Part shown: in pieces, positions 35,338-45,364 of the stretch | Numbering within the stretch: the first letter of the stretch is position 1 | Layout of the letters: every line of letters starts with the position of its first letter | NCBI GenBank assembly: GCA_963829355.1 | Contig: CAWHHZ010000001.1 | Span: 248,001-312,000 of the forward strand | Reading direction: 5' to 3' | Length of the DNA: 64,000 nucleotides | Origin: CAWHHZ01 sp963829355 | GTDB taxonomy: Bacteria > Acidobacteriota > Thermoanaerobaculia > Gp7-AA8 > JAHWKK01 | Program-made: the position numbers and the translations under genes | Notes under the pieces: model-generated | Databases searched by the model: none | Seen by the model: only the letters and a program-made list of their open reading frames with translations | What the model was told of the DNA's origin: nothing

Positions 35338-35384
35338 CGCCCACGCTCGAGCGGAACGTCTACCGCAGAGGTCGTCGTTGCCAA

Positions 35385-35440
35385 CGACCGACGACTGATG
35401 ACTGACGACTGATGACTGACGACTGACGACTGACGAAAGG
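35385..35440. repeat. Short tandem ACTGACG/ACTGATG repeat
   Basis: The unit CGACTGATGACTGA is repeated several times (CGACGACTGATGACTGACG, then GACTGATGACTGACGACTGA). A related run lies at 1702-1735 and a short one at 1485-1495. It is between the deaminase gene and the small membrane gene. Confidence 0.7.
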
Positions 35441-35446
35441 AGACTG

Positions 35447-35695
35447 ATGATCACGCAATCGATCTCGCTGTTTGGTGCCGCACTGATCCTGCTGGCGTTC
35501 ACACTGCTGCAGACGAGGAAGGTGCCCTCCGAGAGCTTCCCGTATCAATTCATGAACTTCGGCGGAGGCCTGGCTCTGCTCTACGTCGCCGTTGTGGAGT
35601 ATCAGATCGGATTCATACTGCTCGAAGGAGCCTGGTCGATTCTCAGCCTCGTCGGAATCTTTCGTCTCCTCCGAGGCCGCCAGAGATCTGCATGA
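35447..35695 (+). CDS. Small membrane protein, CBU_0592-like
   Basis: The 82-residue protein has three helices: ISLFGAALILLAFTLLQT, FGGGLALLYVAVVEYQIGF, and GAWSILSLVGIFRLL. The motif FPYQFMNFGGG fits the CBU_0592 family. AAAGGAG lies close upstream of the ATG at 35447. Function unknown. The tandem repeat just upstream probably belongs to the leader. Confidence 0.8.
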   Translation: MITQSISLFGAALILLAFTLLQTRKVPSESFPYQFMNFGGGLALLYVAVVEYQIGFILLEGAWSILSLVGIFRLLRGRQRSA

Positions 35696-35702
35696 GCCGC
35701 TC

Positions 35703-36326
35703 TCAGGCCTGCTCAGCCCCCGCCTCGTCGACAGGAATCCTCTGCTCGCGAAGCGCACGCTTCAGCCGAGCCGAGATCGATTTCCGCACCTCGAGAACGA
35801 ACCGTGGCTCCGGTTCGAAGTGCTCCTCGGCAAGAATCAGATCGGGCGGATCGATCATTCTGTAGACCTGGTTCATCTGCCCGAACTCCGGTCTGCATGT
35901 GATGCGGTCGTAGAGGTATCTCCGGGCTCGTGGCGCGCCCGCGACCGCCTCGCGGGCTGCGTCGCGATAAGCGCGGGCAAGACCTCCCGTTCCGAGTTTC
36001 ACACCCCCGTAGTGACGCACTACGACGATCGCGCTATCGAGAAGCTGCGCGTCTTCCAGCACCTGAAGAATCGGACGTCCAGCCGTACCTGAAGGCTCCC
36101 CATCGTCGGAGCTGCGATCGCGTATCTCTCCCGCCTCCAGTACGCGAAACGCCCAGCAGTGATGGGTCGCATCGAAGATCTCCTTTCGCAATCGCTCGAG
36201 GTGATCGAGAAAGTGGTCCTCGGTGCCAGCCGGAAACGAAATGCCGATGAACTCCGAGCGCTGAATCTTCGAAGAAACCCGCGTCTCACCGGTGAGATGG
36301 TCGTAGTGATCCTGCTCGAACCGCAT
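35703..36326 (-). CDS. YigZ/IMPACT family protein
   Basis: The 207-residue product has the IMPACT domain: EIFDATHHCWAFRV, SSDDGEPSGTAGRPILQVLE and VVVRHYGGVKLGTGGLARAY. YigZ proteins have an N-terminal IMPACT domain and a C-terminal EF-G domain V-like fold, and are thought to touch ribosomes or be peptidase-like. The ATG at 36326 gives the normal length (about 205). The open frame continues far upstream on this strand but has no family match and lies opposite the protease gene. Confidence 0.9.
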   Translation of the reverse strand: MRFEQDHYDHLTGETRVSSKIQRSEFIGISFPAGTEDHFLDHLERLRKEIFDATHHCWAFRVLEAGEIRDRSSDDGEPSGTAGRPILQVLEDAQLLDSAIVVVRHYGGVKLGTGGLARAYRDAAREAVAGAPRARRYLYDRITCRPEFGQMNQVYRMIDPPDLILAEEHFEPEPRFVLEVRKSISARLKRALREQRIPVDEAGAEQA

Positions 36327-36395
36327 CGGGTTGAATTGTTCCCGCAAGCGTCCAGGGAAGCAAGGGATGCTCTCCCCCGGTTCCGGTGAGAGACG

Positions 36396-39300
36396 ATGAA
36401 ACAGATCTTCCTCTCGCTCGCGATTCTCATCTCGAGCATGTCTCTCGCCCCGGCTGGCGCAGTGGAGCCACAATCGCGGCGGACTGATCCTGCTGCCGAG
36501 GAGGCTCTGCGTCTCGTCCGGGACCGACTGGCCGTCGACAATCCGGCGCTGCGTGACGTGGATCTGAGGATCGACCAGGTGCGCGAGGGACTCTCCGGGA
36601 CGCACTACCGGTATGGGCAATGGATCGGCGACCGGCGGGTCTACGGCGCACAGGTTGTACTCACCGTCGATGAAGATGGTCACGTGCGCACGCCACACGT
36701 CTCGGTCGCGACCGCTCCACCACCGCCCTCCGAGAGCTCGACGCTGTCGCAGAATCTGCGCATCGACGATCCGGCGATTGAGAGCGTGAACATGATCAGC
36801 CGCACCCCGGGATATCGCAATGTGGAGGGAGCGGCGCGTTTCGTCGAGCGGGTTCTGGTCGAAGACGCGCCCTTCCGACTCAGCGTCTGGGAGGTGGATC
36901 CGAAGACTGGTGAGGTTCTCTCGAAGGTCCCTCTCTATTTTTCCGCGACCGGAAACGTCTTCCCCGCGAACCCGGTCACGACACTCAATGACGCCGGGCT
37001 CCGGGACCAGGGCGATTCCGCCGCCGCGGTGCCCTCCGGCTCCTACTCGCGGGTGGAGCTTCTGGGGCTTGGAACGCAGGGGGAGCTGGTGGGTCCGCGC
37101 GTGCGGGTCATCGATATCGACTCTCCGTTCACGGCCCGTGCGATGCTCGAGCTCGATCTTCTGGGTGAGCGCGACCGTCCGGAGTTCGAGGAAGTGAACG
37201 TCTATCATCACCTCGACCAGGCGCAGCTCTATCTGCAATCTCTCGGCTATACCGGATCCCGCCAGATCATCCCCGGCGGGGTCCGGGTCGACGCTCACGC
37301 GAACCGCGGAGCGGACAATTCGTACTTCACGGCGACGGCCGCCGGGCCGACTCTTCTTTTCGGAGATGGTGGCGTCGACGATGCCGAGGATCCGGACATC
37401 ATCCTTCACGAGTACGGTCACGCGATTCACGACTGGCTCTCGCCAGGAGTCCTGTTCGGCAGCTCCGGCAGTGAAGGTCGCGCGATCAGCGAAGGGTTCG
37501 GCGACTACTGGGCGTTCAGCTCCGGATTGCAGTCTTCGATCTCGTCCGGGCGCGATCCTTACTGCATCGGCGACTGGGATGCGCGATGCGACGGTCCTGG
37601 TTGTGCCTATCCCCCCGCCGCGGACTGTCTCCGCCGAGTCGATGAGGCGTTGACACTCGCGGACTTCGATCCCTCGAGCGCCTCCGGCACGGAACATCGG
37701 AACGGGCAGATCTGGTCCGGCTATCTGAAGGATGTCTTCGAGCAGATCGTTCAATCGCACGGTGTCGGGGAGGGGCGAAGAATTACGGACGTGCTGGTGC
37801 TCGAAGGGCTTCTTGGACTTCCGTCGCAGCCACGATTCTCGGACGTGATCGAGAGGATGATCATTGCCGACGAGCAGCTCAACAGCTCGATGAACCGCAC
37901 GACACTCTGTACGTCCGCGAAGGCCCGGGGGTTCAACATACCCGACTCGTGCGAGCCCCAGATGCGCGGTGAGATTCTCGTCCTTCATGGACACGATCCG
38001 GTCTCGATTCCGGCCGGCGGAGGCGAGATTGAGCGACAGGTGACTCTGCGATCCGACTCGATCATCGAGCGAGTGCTGGTCGACGTGGAGCTCGAGCCGG
38101 ACGCGCCAGACGATCTCGAGATTGCCCTGGTCTCGCCGGATGGCGAAACCATTCGCCTGAAGCAGCGGGGAAGAGCGTTGCCGCCCTCCATCAGATTCGG
38201 ACGCGACACGATTCCGGCCGAGCCACTGTCGAGGTTCGAAGGGAGACAAAATCGTGGCACCTGGACTCTTCGGTTCACGACTCTCAGCTCGCCGGTGAGT
38301 CTTTCGAGCTGGAAGATCGTGTTCGATCTCGATGACGGAGAAACGTTGCAGTCGCGCGGTATCGCTGAGGATGCGCGTACGATCGCCGCCGTCGCCAGTA
38401 CACCCGGCGCCGCAGAAACCTATTTCGTCAGTGACGTCGCGATCGCCAATACGGCAGGTGCGGCGGAGTTGCTGTTCATCTTCACACCGAGCGGCGAGAA
38501 CGGCACGTCTCAGTTCAGCGCCGTGCGGGTCGACGCGCCAGCGGGAGAGTCCTTCGTCATTGAAGATGTCGTGCGCACACTCTTCGTTGCGGAGGGGACC
38601 GGTGCGCTCGAGATTCGAGGACCGGCTTCGGTGCGCGTGTCCAGCAGAACCTACAACAGGGCCGCGGAAGGTACGTTCGGGCAGGGCATTCCCGTTGTGG
38701 ATCGAGTGGCGGGGCCAGGAGAACGGCTCTTTCTGACTCAACTGCGACGCAACCTCGACTTCCGCACAAACGTCGGTCTCGTCGAAACGAGCGGCCGCGG
38801 AAGCAAAGTGCTCATTACACTGCGGGACAGGCGCGGAGTTGCCGCGGGTTCTGTGACGGTCACGCTGTTGCCGTTTACGCATCGGCAGCTGTCGGTCGCC
38901 AGCTTTGCCACACTCTCCGAGATCGATGAAGGCTGGATCGAAGTGGAGGTGACCGGCACCGACGGATCGGTCGCCGCGTACGCCTCGGTCGTCGACAATC
39001 GAACGGGCGACTCCGTGTTCGTTCCCGCCGAGCGGGCTTCGAATCTTCCGCGGCCGTTGATCATTCCGGCTGTCGCGAAGATCGCGGGATCAAAGTCGAC
39101 GAACTGGAGCACGGATCTCTGGCTCGCCAACCCGTCGGAGACCGCGGAGACGGTGCTGCTTCACCTCTTCGGATCGGGTGGCTCGAGCTCTGCGCACGAG
39201 ATCACCGTCGAAGCGGGCTCGTCGTTACTCCTGCCGGACGTCGTCGGACACACATTTGCAACCTCTGGCGAGGGCTGGATTCTCGTCGAAGCGAGCTCGC

Positions 39301-39707
39301 TGCTCGTGTCGAGCCGAACGTGGAATGACACACCTTCCGGAACGTACGGACAGTTCATCGGCGCTCTCACTGACAACGATGCGATCGGGCCGGGTGATAC
39401 CGCCGTGATTCCTTCCGTCGTGCTCAACGGTACCTTTCGAACGAACGTGGGCGTCACCGAGACTTCGGGCGGTGACGTGGTGTTGCGCGTGGATGTTCTC
39501 GACGGGTACGGTAGCCTCCGCTGCAGCCGGGTCCTGCCGATCGGCCCACTTCAGCACTGGCAGAATTCAGTGAGCAGTCTCGGCTGCGGGACGATCGACG
39601 GTGGGCGGATCGAGATCAGTCACCTCGAAGGGGACGGCCGCATCGTCGGGTACGGATCGATCATCGACCAGACCACGGGAGATCCCACATACATCAGAGC
39701 GGAGTGA
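36396..39707 (+). CDS. Large secreted metalloprotease (M36/M4-like) with P-domain and duplicated beta repeats
   Basis: The 1103-residue protein has a signal peptide (MKQIFLSLAILISSMSLAPA). An FTP/PepSY-like propeptide follows (LRIDQVREGLSGTHYRYGQW), then a fungalysin-like catalytic domain with HEYGHAIHDW (His338 and His342) and EGFGDYWAF as the third ligand region. A proprotein-convertase P domain (about 530-650) includes RNRGTWTLRF-type sequence. The C-terminal 450 residues hold two copies of a beta-rich unit with SSRTYN / SSRTWN, FRTNVGLVETSG / FRTNVGVTETSG and VVDNRTGD / IIDQTTGD phrases. It probably digests extracellular protein. Similar C-terminal units occur in Thermoanaerobaculia proteins. 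Confidence 0.88.
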   Translation: MKQIFLSLAILISSMSLAPAGAVEPQSRRTDPAAEEALRLVRDRLAVDNPALRDVDLRIDQVREGLSGTHYRYGQWIGDRRVYGAQVVLTVDEDGHVRTPHVSVATAPPPPSESSTLSQNLRIDDPAIESVNMISRTPGYRNVEGAARFVERVLVEDAPFRLSVWEVDPKTGEVLSKVPLYFSATGNVFPANPVTTLNDAGLRDQGDSAAAVPSGSYSRVELLGLGTQGELVGPRVRVIDIDSPFTARAMLELDLLGERDRPEFEEVNVYHHLDQAQLYLQSLGYTGSRQIIPGGVRVDAHANRGADNSYFTATAAGPTLLFGDGGVDDAEDPDIILHEYGHAIHDWLSPGVLFGSSGSEGRAISEGFGDYWAFSSGLQSSISSGRDPYCIGDWDARCDGPGCAYPPAADCLRRVDEALTLADFDPSSASGTEHRNGQIWSGYLKDVFEQIVQSHGVGEGRRITDVLVLEGLLGLPSQPRFSDVIERMIIADEQLNSSMNRTTLCTSAKARGFNIPDSCEPQMRGEILVLHGHDPVSIPAGGGEIERQVTLRSDSIIERVLVDVELEPDAPDDLEIALVSPDGETIRLKQRGRALPPSIRFGRDTIPAEPLSRFEGRQNRGTWTLRFTTLSSPVSLSSWKIVFDLDDGETLQSRGIAEDARTIAAVASTPGAAETYFVSDVAIANTAGAAELLFIFTPSGENGTSQFSAVRVDAPAGESFVIEDVVRTLFVAEGTGALEIRGPASVRVSSRTYNRAAEGTFGQGIPVVDRVAGPGERLFLTQLRRNLDFRTNVGLVETSGRGSKVLITLRDRRGVAAGSVTVTLLPFTHRQLSVASFATLSEIDEGWIEVEVTGTDGSVAAYASVVDNRTGDSVFVPAERASNLPRPLIIPAVAKIAGSKSTNWSTDLWLANPSETAETVLLHLFGSGGSSSAHEITVEAGSSLLLPDVVGHTFATSGEGWILVEASSLLVSSRTWNDTPSGTYGQFIGALTDNDAIGPGDTAVIPSVVLNGTFRTNVGVTETSGGDVVLRVDVLDGYGSLRCSRVLPIGPLQHWQNSVSSLGCGTIDGGRIEISHLEGDGRIVGYGSIIDQTTGDPTYIRAE

Positions 39708-39719
39708 AAGGAATCGAAT

Positions 39720-40166
39720 TTGAGTACAGTGAAAGTCCGGATCACGAATCGGTGCCATGATATTACCTTGCCCGAATACGCGTCGCGCCACGCTTCAGGG
39801 CTCGATTTGCGGGCGGCCGTCGAAGGCAACGTGACCATCGAGCCGGGCGAGAGAGAGCTGATCCCGACCGGAATCGCGATCGCACTGCCGGAAGAACATG
39901 AGGCGCAGGTACGGCCGCGCAGTGGTCTTGCGATGCGGCATGGCGTGACCGTCCTGAACAGTCCGGGAACGATCGATGCGGACTACCGGGGAGAGATCAA
40001 GGTGATCCTGATCAACCACGGGAGCGAGCCGTTCGTCATCGAGCGCGGAATGCGAATCGCCCAGATGGTGATCGCCCGGGTGGAGCGGGGAACGCTCGAG
40101 CTCGTCACTGAGCTGGACGAGACGGTACGTGGCGCCGGAGGGTTTGGCAGTTCCGGTACGGAATGA
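39720..40166 (+). CDS. dut: dUTP diphosphatase
   Basis: The 148-residue protein starts at TTG 39720 after AAAGGA and has the five dUTPase motifs: ASGLDLRA, RPRSGLAM, GTIDADYRGEIKVIL, RIAQMVIA and GAGGFGSSGTE. It hydrolyses dUTP to dUMP and keeps uracil out of DNA. The C-terminal Gly-rich motif V is complete, so the enzyme should be active as a trimer. It follows the protease gene by 12 bases. Confidence 0.96.
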   Translation: MSTVKVRITNRCHDITLPEYASRHASGLDLRAAVEGNVTIEPGERELIPTGIAIALPEEHEAQVRPRSGLAMRHGVTVLNSPGTIDADYRGEIKVILINHGSEPFVIERGMRIAQMVIARVERGTLELVTELDETVRGAGGFGSSGTE

Positions 40167-40197
40167 TCGGACCTGCGGCAAAGGTATACTCCACGTG

Positions 40198-40764
40198 ATG
40201 GTCGAAGCAGTCGAACAGACGCGCCCGAAGCAGACTCTCCAGGATCTGGACAAGCCAGTGCTGCTCGAGGTGATCCGGCAGTTCCGCGCAACGCGCAGTG
40301 ACATCCTCCGCTACGGCGTGTGGAATGTCCGGAACATGTCAGAGGACGAGTTCAAGGTTCTCGACGACAAACGGGTCTTCGACTATTTTCGCCAGGATCT
40401 TCTCGAGACACGGTTCGTCGATCGCGGAAGACGTGTCAATATCGTCCAGGTGTGGCATTGGTTCGACGACCAGCTCAGCGGGGTCGAACCGCTTCTGATC
40501 GAGGGCCGCGAGCACATCCTCAACATCGATGACAAGGACATCGAGAAGGTCCGCAAGCGGATCGAGGACATCAAGGGCTTCCTTCCGGTCCTCCAGGAAG
40601 ACGACATGGCGACGTTTCGCCGCATCAAGTACAAGCTGCGGAGAACGGTGATGCGTCTGACCTACGACATCCACAATCTCAACAAGCGGCTCGAGAAGTA
40701 CCGGAAGAGACTCGGTGGCGGATTCCGCGATCACGAAGAAAACGACGAGAGCTCGAGCGACTGA
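40198..40764 (+). CDS. Hypothetical helical protein upstream of an NtrC regulator
   Basis: The 188-residue product is mostly helical with a strongly basic C-terminal coiled coil (RRIKYKLRRTVMRLTYDIHN, NLNKRLEKYRKRLG). Its N-terminal half (DLDKPVLLEVIRQFRATRSD, WHWFDDQLSGVEPLLIEGRE) matches no family I recognise. The ATG at 40198 has a weak AAAGG 12 bases upstream. The NtrC gene starts eight bases after its stop, so they are probably an operon, and this could be a regulatory partner. Confidence 0.65.
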   Translation: MVEAVEQTRPKQTLQDLDKPVLLEVIRQFRATRSDILRYGVWNVRNMSEDEFKVLDDKRVFDYFRQDLLETRFVDRGRRVNIVQVWHWFDDQLSGVEPLLIEGREHILNIDDKDIEKVRKRIEDIKGFLPVLQEDDMATFRRIKYKLRRTVMRLTYDIHNLNKRLEKYRKRLGGGFRDHEENDESSSD

Positions 40765-40771
40765 GCGGCCG

Positions 40772-42180
<1,409 letters not shown>

Positions 42181-42184
<4 letters not shown>

Positions 42185-42684
42185 GATGGTGGTCACTCGC
42201 GGTGATCATCGGTGTGATTTCGAGCTGTACTCCAGTGGATACATCCGCAGCAAGCGACTCACGTTCCGCGAAAGAGAGCACGATTCAGGATCGATGCGTC
42301 CCCAGCTCGTCACGCCATCGGGGAGCGGATTTCGAACTCGAGATCGCAAGAACCGATCAGCAGCGGGCGAGGGGCCTGATGTTTCGCGAGAGCCTGCCGG
42401 AGAACCACGGGATGCTCTTCATCTTTCCGGTGAGCGAGCAGCACGGCTTCTGGATGAAGAACACCTTCATTCCTCTCGACATGCTCTGGCTCGACGAGAA
42501 CGGGGTGATCACCGACATTCAGCGTGATATTCAGCCGTGCAACTCCGATCCATGCCCGACCTACGCACCCGACGCTCCCGGTCTTTACGTGCTCGAGCTC
42601 GCCGCAGGGGAAGCGAATCGGCTTGGGCTCGAGGAAGGAGACCATCTCGAGCTGAGGAACATTGAAGGCACGACGGGCGGTTGA
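42181..42684 (+). CDS. DUF192 lipoprotein
   Basis: From TTG 42181 the product starts MRWWSLAVIIGVISSCTPVD, a lipoprotein signal with a Cys-containing lipobox. The DUF192 domain follows (QQRARGLMFRESLPENHGML, GFWMKNTFIPLDMLWLDENG, LELAAGEANRLGLEEGDHLE). DUF192 proteins are small beta-rich envelope or secreted proteins of unknown function. A TTGA overlap with the regulator stop supports this start; an ATG at 42168 with a good ribosome site reads another frame. The 3' end overlaps the next gene. Confidence 0.78.
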
Positions 42685-43567
42685 CCAGAGTCGTGCGCGG
42701 CGAAAATCTGAAGTCCGTCTATTTCTCCTTTTTCTCCACGTCGTTTTCTTCTTTTTCCAGTACCAGTCCGAGACGAGGTTCGTCGAGGCCTTTTCCATGC
42801 ATCCGTCGTGGCTGCTGGACGGCGAAATCTGGAGAGCCTTCACCTATGTCTTTCTTTCCGGTACGTTCTTTCGCTGGAAGTTGATCGGCTTTTTCTTTCT
42901 GCTGATGATTCTTTTCATGCTGGGAAACACGATCGAGGAGGAGTTCGGGACGGTAGATTTTCTCGCTCTCTTCGCGATCAGCACACTGGTGCCGGTCGTG
43001 GTCAGTTTTCTCACCTGGCCCCGTCAACCACTCGTCGGAGCGTACTTCGTCTATTACACGCTGATGATCATCTATGGCCACCGATACGGAGAGGCGATTT
43101 TCTACATGATCATCATTCCGGTGAAGGCACGATGGCTGGCGTGGGCCGCTGTGGCGTTTCTGGCATTGGCCATTCTCGGTTCGTGGCGCACGGGCATTCC
43201 GGTTGCGGCTGGAGTGGGTGCGGCCTGGGGGTACTACAAATACTTCCTGGACGGAGGGCGCCGCATATCCGTCAGGCGGGGGTTTCGTGCGGCGCGTGCC
43301 GTTGCGGATCGTGCGTCCGTGAATTCCTCCGCGCAGGCAAATCTCGAGCAGTTCCGCGAGACCAGGAGAATCGCCGAGGAGGGGACAACCGAAGAAAAGC
43401 GTGTCCGGATCGAGGTCCTCGAGCAGGGGATCACTCCCGGGGTCAACATCTGTCCGCCGGCTGATTTCAAACCTGAGGCTGACGATCAGTTCTGCGCCCG
43501 TTGCGAGGGCTTCAACGAGTGCTCGGCGCGATGGCTCGAGTCAGAGATGAAGACCGGAGATCACTAG
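42662..43567 (+). CDS. Rhomboid/derlin-like membrane protein, probably not a protease
   Basis: The 301-residue protein starts at TTG 42662, overlapping the DUF192 gene by 23 bases. It has about five to six helices with HPSWLLDGEIWRAFTYVFLS, LMILFMLGNTIEEEFGTVDF and a HRYGEAIFYMIIIP stretch. The rhomboid-like fold (WR motif in the first loop) is present, but no GxSG or catalytic His is evident, as in derlins. A long soluble tail with helices follows and ends with four Cys (NICPPADFK, FCARCEGFNECSAR). A pseudoprotease is a reasonable inference. Confidence 0.72.
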   Translation: MKARRAVDQSRARRKSEVRLFLLFLHVVFFFFQYQSETRFVEAFSMHPSWLLDGEIWRAFTYVFLSGTFFRWKLIGFFFLLMILFMLGNTIEEEFGTVDFLALFAISTLVPVVVSFLTWPRQPLVGAYFVYYTLMIIYGHRYGEAIFYMIIIPVKARWLAWAAVAFLALAILGSWRTGIPVAAGVGAAWGYYKYFLDGGRRISVRRGFRAARAVADRASVNSSAQANLEQFRETRRIAEEGTTEEKRVRIEVLEQGITPGVNICPPADFKPEADDQFCARCEGFNECSARWLESEMKTGDH

Positions 43568-43748
43568 CCCGTATTTCTCACCAGATATCGTAGCGAGGCG
43601 GCGGAGAGTGGTGCGGATGCAAGGCGCGCGAAGGTTCGGCCCCGCAGGCATAGTCGACACTATGTCGAGGAGCCGAATCGAGCGCAACGCAGCAGCCGCG
43701 CCGCTATCCGTCGCCGCAGTAGAAAGCTGGTGAGAAATGCGGGCTAGC
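43564..43748. mobile_element. Palindromic intergenic element with about 21-bp terminal inverted repeats
   Basis: CTAGCCCGTATTTCTCACCAG at the left and CTGGTGAGAAATGCGGGCTAG at the right are inverted copies. The inside is rich in GCGGCGGAG / CCGCGCCGC and has a central CATAGTCGACACTATG palindrome. No ORF is inside. The form is that of a non-autonomous MITE-like element sitting between two convergent genes. Confidence 0.65.
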
Positions 43749-43755
43749 GCGGCCG

Positions 43756-44238
43756 TCAGCTCGACGAACCGTCGGAGCCGCCGCCCGAGCTCGAACCACC
43801 CGGGCCCCCTGGCCGCCGCCGTCGTCGCCTGCGAGAACGCTTCTTCGGCGCCTGATCTCCTGACGCCTCGCCCCCGGCCGCCGGTTTCGGAGCGGCGGGC
43901 TTTTTCGGTGAAGGCTGTTGTGGCTGAGCCCCATCGCCGGCCGCCTTCTTTCGCCCCCGACGCTTGCGCCCGCGCTTCTTTTTCGGCTCCGACGAGGAGT
44001 CTGCCGCCGCTGGCGCACTCACCGGCTGTTCGGTGTCCTTCGGCTTACGGCCGCGACGCGCGCCCCGCGGACGCTTCTGCTCCTGTCCAGCTTTCCCGGG
44101 CTTTGATCGCTGACGCTGTTTCGCAGCCTTGTCCCGTGCGGCCTGAATCGGATCGTGGCCACAGTACGGGCAGCGCTTCCACCCTTCCGGGTAGGTTCGT
44201 TCACAGGCGACGCAGAGAATGCTCTTTGGTAATGGCAT
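43756..44238 (-). CDS. Zinc-ribbon protein with basic, low-complexity tail
   Basis: The 160-residue protein starts MPLPKSILCVACERTYPEGW and has a second pair CPYCG, which together would form a zinc ribbon. The remaining 120 residues are Lys/Arg/Pro/Ala-rich with RRGRKPK and KKRGRKRRGRKKA (AT-hook-like GRK) blocks and a Gly/Ser end. The tail suggests nucleic acid binding. The upstream boundary could be the ATG at 44262. I do not recognise the whole protein. Confidence 0.7.
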   Translation of the reverse strand: MPLPKSILCVACERTYPEGWKRCPYCGHDPIQAARDKAAKQRQRSKPGKAGQEQKRPRGARRGRKPKDTEQPVSAPAAADSSSEPKKKRGRKRRGRKKAAGDGAQPQQPSPKKPAAPKPAAGGEASGDQAPKKRSRRRRRRRPGGPGGSSSGGGSDGSSS

Positions 44239-44276
44239 AACGAAACGGGGCAGATTGTACATGAAGGGTTGACATC

Positions 44277-44967
44277 GTGATGAATCAGAAGAAAGACTTG
44301 CGCCAGATGAGCGTGCAGGAACGGGAAATTCTGGAGCGTCGCTGGAAGACCCTGGCGACGCTGGTCGACCTCTACGAAGGTGCGTCCGAGTCGAGCTGTT
44401 ACGGCCCCGACAGAGCCGAGTACCTGCTCCGGGAGCAATCGAACCCCGACGAGTTGCGGAAGATGGGCGTCGATGAGCCTCTGATCGAACGGCTGTTCGG
44501 GACCGGTTCGCTCGGGCGAGTCGCGAGCAGAGAGCTCCGCGGACTCGGGAGCCGCGCCGCGTTCGGGAGGGCAGGGTGGGGGGAGCTTTGCGGTCCGGGT
44601 CGAGGCGCGATTCGAGGCCGCGCACTATCTGCGCAACTACCGCGGCATCACCGAACCCCTCCACGGTCATTCGTACCGGGTAGAGGCCGAGCTCGAGCGT
44701 CGCGACCAGGGTCTGGATGGCGACGAGCTCGCGGTCGACTTCGTCGCCGCACGCAAGCAGCTCGAGTCGATCGCAGGCAGGCTCGACTACGGATGCATCA
44801 ACGAGATCGCGCCCTTCGACCGGCTGAATCCGACTGCCGAGAACGTCGCACGCTGGTTTCAGGAAGAGCTCGAGCGATCGATGGAACATGCGGGAGCTTC
44901 AGTCACCGAGGTCAGGCTGTTCGAGGGACCGGTGAACTCGGTGTCGTATCGCCCGCGCCGGATCTGA
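44277..44967 (+). CDS. 6-pyruvoyl-tetrahydropterin synthase/QueD-like protein with N-terminal extension, frameshifted
   Basis: The first part, from ATG 44277, is a helical region (MSVQEREILERRWKTLATLV, CYGPDRAEYLLREQSNPDEL). Between 44485 and 44580 the frame must change; after it the QueD domain reads RVEARFEAAHYLRNYRGI, EPLHGHSYRVEAELER, LDYGCINEI and a final VRLFEGPVNSVSYRPRR, ending at 44967. The HxH ligands (HGH) and the upstream His of FEAAHY suit zinc binding. No start codon lies between the last stop and the QueD part in its own frame, so the domain was probably fused to the upstream segment. QueD acts in queuosine or folate-like synthesis. Confidence 0.75.
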
Positions 44968-45200
44968 GTTCTCGGTTCCGGCCGTCGCCGGTTCTCGGTT
45001 GTGGGTTTCGGTGATCAGTCCTTGCTTCTCGAGTTCTGCGATTCTCGAGTTCCATCGGGTTCCCGCTTCTCTTCGGTCTGCGGGTTCGGGTAGAGCACAC
45101 GCCCGGCCCCGATCCATTTGGCTCGCCTCGGTATCAAAATGCCAAACAGCCGAGAACAGAGAATGAGACGAGAACTGAGAACTGAGAACCGTTACAAGGT
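44968..45200. repeat. GAGAAC/GTTCTC-type dispersed repeats in a gene-free stretch
   Basis: GTTCTCGGTTCC, GGTTCTCGGTTGTGGGTTTC and TTCTCGAGTTC occur on the left; GAGAACAGAGAATGAGACG and GAACTGAGAACTGAGAACC on the right, as inverted arms. The span has a spurious short frame but no gene I can support. Confidence 0.6.
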
Positions 45201-45233
45201 GCGGAGCGTCAACCGGAATAATTCCCGCATGTA

Positions 45234-45261
45234 TTGACTTCCTCGATCCCCGGCTTATAAT
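45234..45261 (+). promoter_or_regulatory. Sigma-70-type promoter upstream of the ECF sigma gene
   Basis: TTGACT (45234-45239) and TATAAT (45256-45261) with a 16-base spacer are the best housekeeping promoter match in the window. Transcription would begin near 45268 and leave a leader of about 210 bases. Confidence 0.8.
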
Positions 45262-45364
45262 GGTCGGCCGGCAGGAATTCGGGGTGTTCACACGTTGTTC
45301 ACATCTTTTCCCGCCGAAACCACCGCCTACCCTTTATCGTCATAACCGGTGATCGAACTCGAGG

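Noticed and set aside
36327..38882. Very long minus-strand open frame upstream of YigZ
   Set aside because: It lies antisense to the M36-like protease, has no family match beyond the YigZ part, and the YigZ length is complete from 36326.
44899..45291. Minus-strand frame in the sigma gene's upstream region
   Set aside because: It is made partly of GAGAAC repeats and overlaps QueD and the consensus promoter; no domain is seen.
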